A stretch of DNA of 7,420 nucleotides, from the NCBI GenBank assembly GCA_964639665.1, contig CAZXEU010000042.1, positions 1 to 7,420 on the forward strand, written 5' to 3'. The notes under the pieces are model-generated. The model worked only from the letters and a program-made list of their open reading frames with translations, made no database searches and was not told where the DNA came from. This DNA comes from CAZXEU01 sp964639665 (GTDB lineage: Bacteria > Bacteroidota > Rhodothermia > Rhodothermales > Bin80). A program made the translations under genes and the position numbers. Below are positions 6,014 through 7,420 of the stretch, one piece after another. Numbering within the stretch: the first letter of the stretch is position 1; the number at the start of each line of letters is the position of its first letter.

Positions 6014-7420
6014 TCAGTTGGCGGCGTCCTGAGGCGTACCGTACGGCGCAGGCAGGCAGGCCTCTACCTGCCTGCGCATGGCTTCTACCTGTGCATCCGC
6101 CCAGTTTGCGTCGCGTCCAAATTCCAGCTGCAGGATCCTGGCCACCGCCGGCGCGGATGCAAGGGCCGCATGGCGATTCAGGATCAGGGCAGGCGTGCGG
6201 CGCACGAGCACATCGCTCACGGTGCGGGCCATTTCATGCCGCGCTGCCCAGAGGACCTCGCCGCGGCTGTAAGGCAACTCGGGATGCAGCCGCTCCTGCC
6301 CATTCTCTACTTCCCTTACAACGGCCTCCACGTCAGCCCGGTCCGACCCGTACGCTTGCAAGGTCTGGGCACCATCCCGGGATTTCTGCCAGCCGTGCAG
6401 CCGCAGATGGGCGGTTACGCACGGGCGGGCATCAAGCCCGCCTACCTGGACAGCCGCATCAATGGTGTCCTCGGCCATCTTGCGATAGGTCGTCCATTTT
6501 CCTCCCGTAATCGTGATCAAGCCTGAATTCGAAGTCTGGACGACATGATCACGCGAGATGGAAGCCGTGTCCCGGGCCCGTCTGCGCCTTACCAGGGGGC
6601 GCAGACCGGCGTACGCGCCCAGGATGTCAGACGCTTCGATACGGCGCTCGAAGTAGCGGGCCGCATGGTCTATCAGGTATTCGATTTCGTCCGCGCGCGG
6701 AAGCGGATCGAGTACTGGGCCGCTGACGGGAGTATCGGTAGTGCCCAGGAGTACGCGGTCATGCCACGGAACGGCAAAAAGTACGCGCTCGTCACTTGTC
6801 CTCGGGATCAGCAGTGCGTGACGCGACGGGAAAAAGGAGCGGTCCACGACAAGGTGGATACCCTGGCTTGAACGGACGAGGTCAGGGCTTTCCGGCTCGT
6901 CCCGTCTCCTTATCGCATCCACAAATACTCCGCCGGCATTTACCACGGCATGTCCCTGCAAGTGCAGTTCCTCGCCAGATTCCAAATCGCTTACAATGAC
7001 TCCCTTAACCCTACCGTTCGCCTTGACGAGGTCCAGAGCACGGGCATGGTTGACTACTACGGCACCATGGCCCGCGGCGGTGCGGGCAAGTGCCAGGGCC
7101 AGGCGGGCGTCATCGAACTGGCCGTCGTGATAGACTACGCTGCCGCGGAGGCCCGAAGCCTTGACACCGGGGAGCTCTTCAAGCGTGCGGGCTCGTGAAA
7201 GCAGGTGCGACCGCCCCAGCGAGCGTTTTCCCGCCAGGAGATCGTATGCCTTGAGGCCCAGGCCGTAGTACGGGCGCTCCCACCTGGAGTAGGCAGGAAG
7301 CATGAATTTCAGGTTGCGAACGAGATGCGGCGCGTTTTCGCAAAGCAGGCTGCGCTCGCGCAGTGCTTCCCGGACCAGCCCCACATTGCCCTGCCTGAGG
7401 TATCTGACGCCACCATGTAT
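6014..7420 (-). CDS. glpD: Aerobic glycerol-3-phosphate dehydrogenase, FAD-dependent, 5' partial
   Basis: Membrane-associated flavoenzyme that oxidises sn-glycerol-3-phosphate to dihydroxyacetone phosphate and reduces quinone. The frame stays open through the right edge, and the codons beyond the GTG at 7384 read IHGGVRYLRQGN, a hallmark GlpD stretch. The gene therefore continues outside, and that GTG is not the start. The 468 visible residues lack only about 50-70 N-terminal residues, including the FAD-binding GxGxxG. Counting from 7420: REALRERSLL and NAPHLVR follow the opening motif; VVNAGGVFVD, GIHLVVDRSFFP, VPWHDRVLLGTTDTPV and AYAGLRPLVR mark the FAD and substrate domain; GGKWTTYR (306-313) is the family signature; a helical C-terminal domain (SRGEVLWAARHEMARTVSDVLVRRT) completes it. 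No frameshift or missing motif was seen. Its substrate is the product of the phosphodiesterase encoded downstream on the same strand. Confidence 0.96.
   Translation of the reverse strand: MHGGVRYLRQGNVGLVREALRERSLLCENAPHLVRNLKFMLPAYSRWERPYYGLGLKAYDLLAGKRSLGRSHLLSRARTLEELPGVKASGLRGSVVYHDGQFDDARLALALARTAAGHGAVVVNHARALDLVKANGRVKGVIVSDLESGEELHLQGHAVVNAGGVFVDAIRRRDEPESPDLVRSSQGIHLVVDRSFFPSRHALLIPRTSDERVLFAVPWHDRVLLGTTDTPVSGPVLDPLPRADEIEYLIDHAARYFERRIEASDILGAYAGLRPLVRRRRARDTASISRDHVVQTSNSGLITITGGKWTTYRKMAEDTIDAAVQVGGLDARPCVTAHLRLHGWQKSRDGAQTLQAYGSDRADVEAVVREVENGQERLHPELPYSRGEVLWAARHEMARTVSDVLVRRTPALILNRHAALASAPAVARILQLEFGRDANWADAQVEAMRRQVEACLPAPYGTPQDAAN

Noticed and set aside
5759..6526. 255-codon plus-strand open frame
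   Set aside because: Most of it is antisense to glpD, and the remaining part is an Arg/Cys-rich string with no recognisable fold.

Overview
The window is about 60% GC bacterial DNA with four recognisable protein genes in two opposed pairs and two unusually long spacers. No rRNA, tRNA, CRISPR array, insertion sequence or phage gene could be seen. The wording of several proteins resembles Bacteroidota/Rhodothermota-type homologues: the phosphodiesterase stretch HEPWM...YNIF..SYE, GAFRAPRSNF in the molybdenum hydroxylase, and GlpD. The start codons mostly lack Shine-Dalgarno sequences, which fits that group. This placement is inference from memory of the families and is not proven.

Left half, plus strand: the C-terminal 590 or so residues of an IorB/xanthine dehydrogenase-family molybdopterin-binding subunit run off the left edge. 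After a 97-nt spacer holding two interleaved inverted repeats comes a secreted glucose/sorbosone dehydrogenase-type PQQ beta-propeller protein. Both are probably periplasmic oxidoreductases that pass electrons towards the respiratory chain.

Middle: 966 nt without a convincing gene separate the convergent halves. They hold a small hairpin after the PQQ enzyme gene and one short minus-strand frame (4241-4402) that looks codon-like but is unidentified.

Right half, minus strand: glpD (aerobic glycerol-3-phosphate dehydrogenase, 5' end beyond the right edge) lies upstream of a secreted glycerophosphodiester phosphodiesterase gene. A 619-nt spacer without a recognisable gene lies between them. The two enzymes are consecutive steps: phospholipid-derived glycerophosphodiesters give glycerol-3-phosphate, which GlpD oxidises to dihydroxyacetone phosphate. 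No uptake transporter is visible in the window.

Nothing here amounts to a clearly novel system. The best leads are the spacer structures, the short minus-strand frame and the pairing of the two catabolic enzymes.
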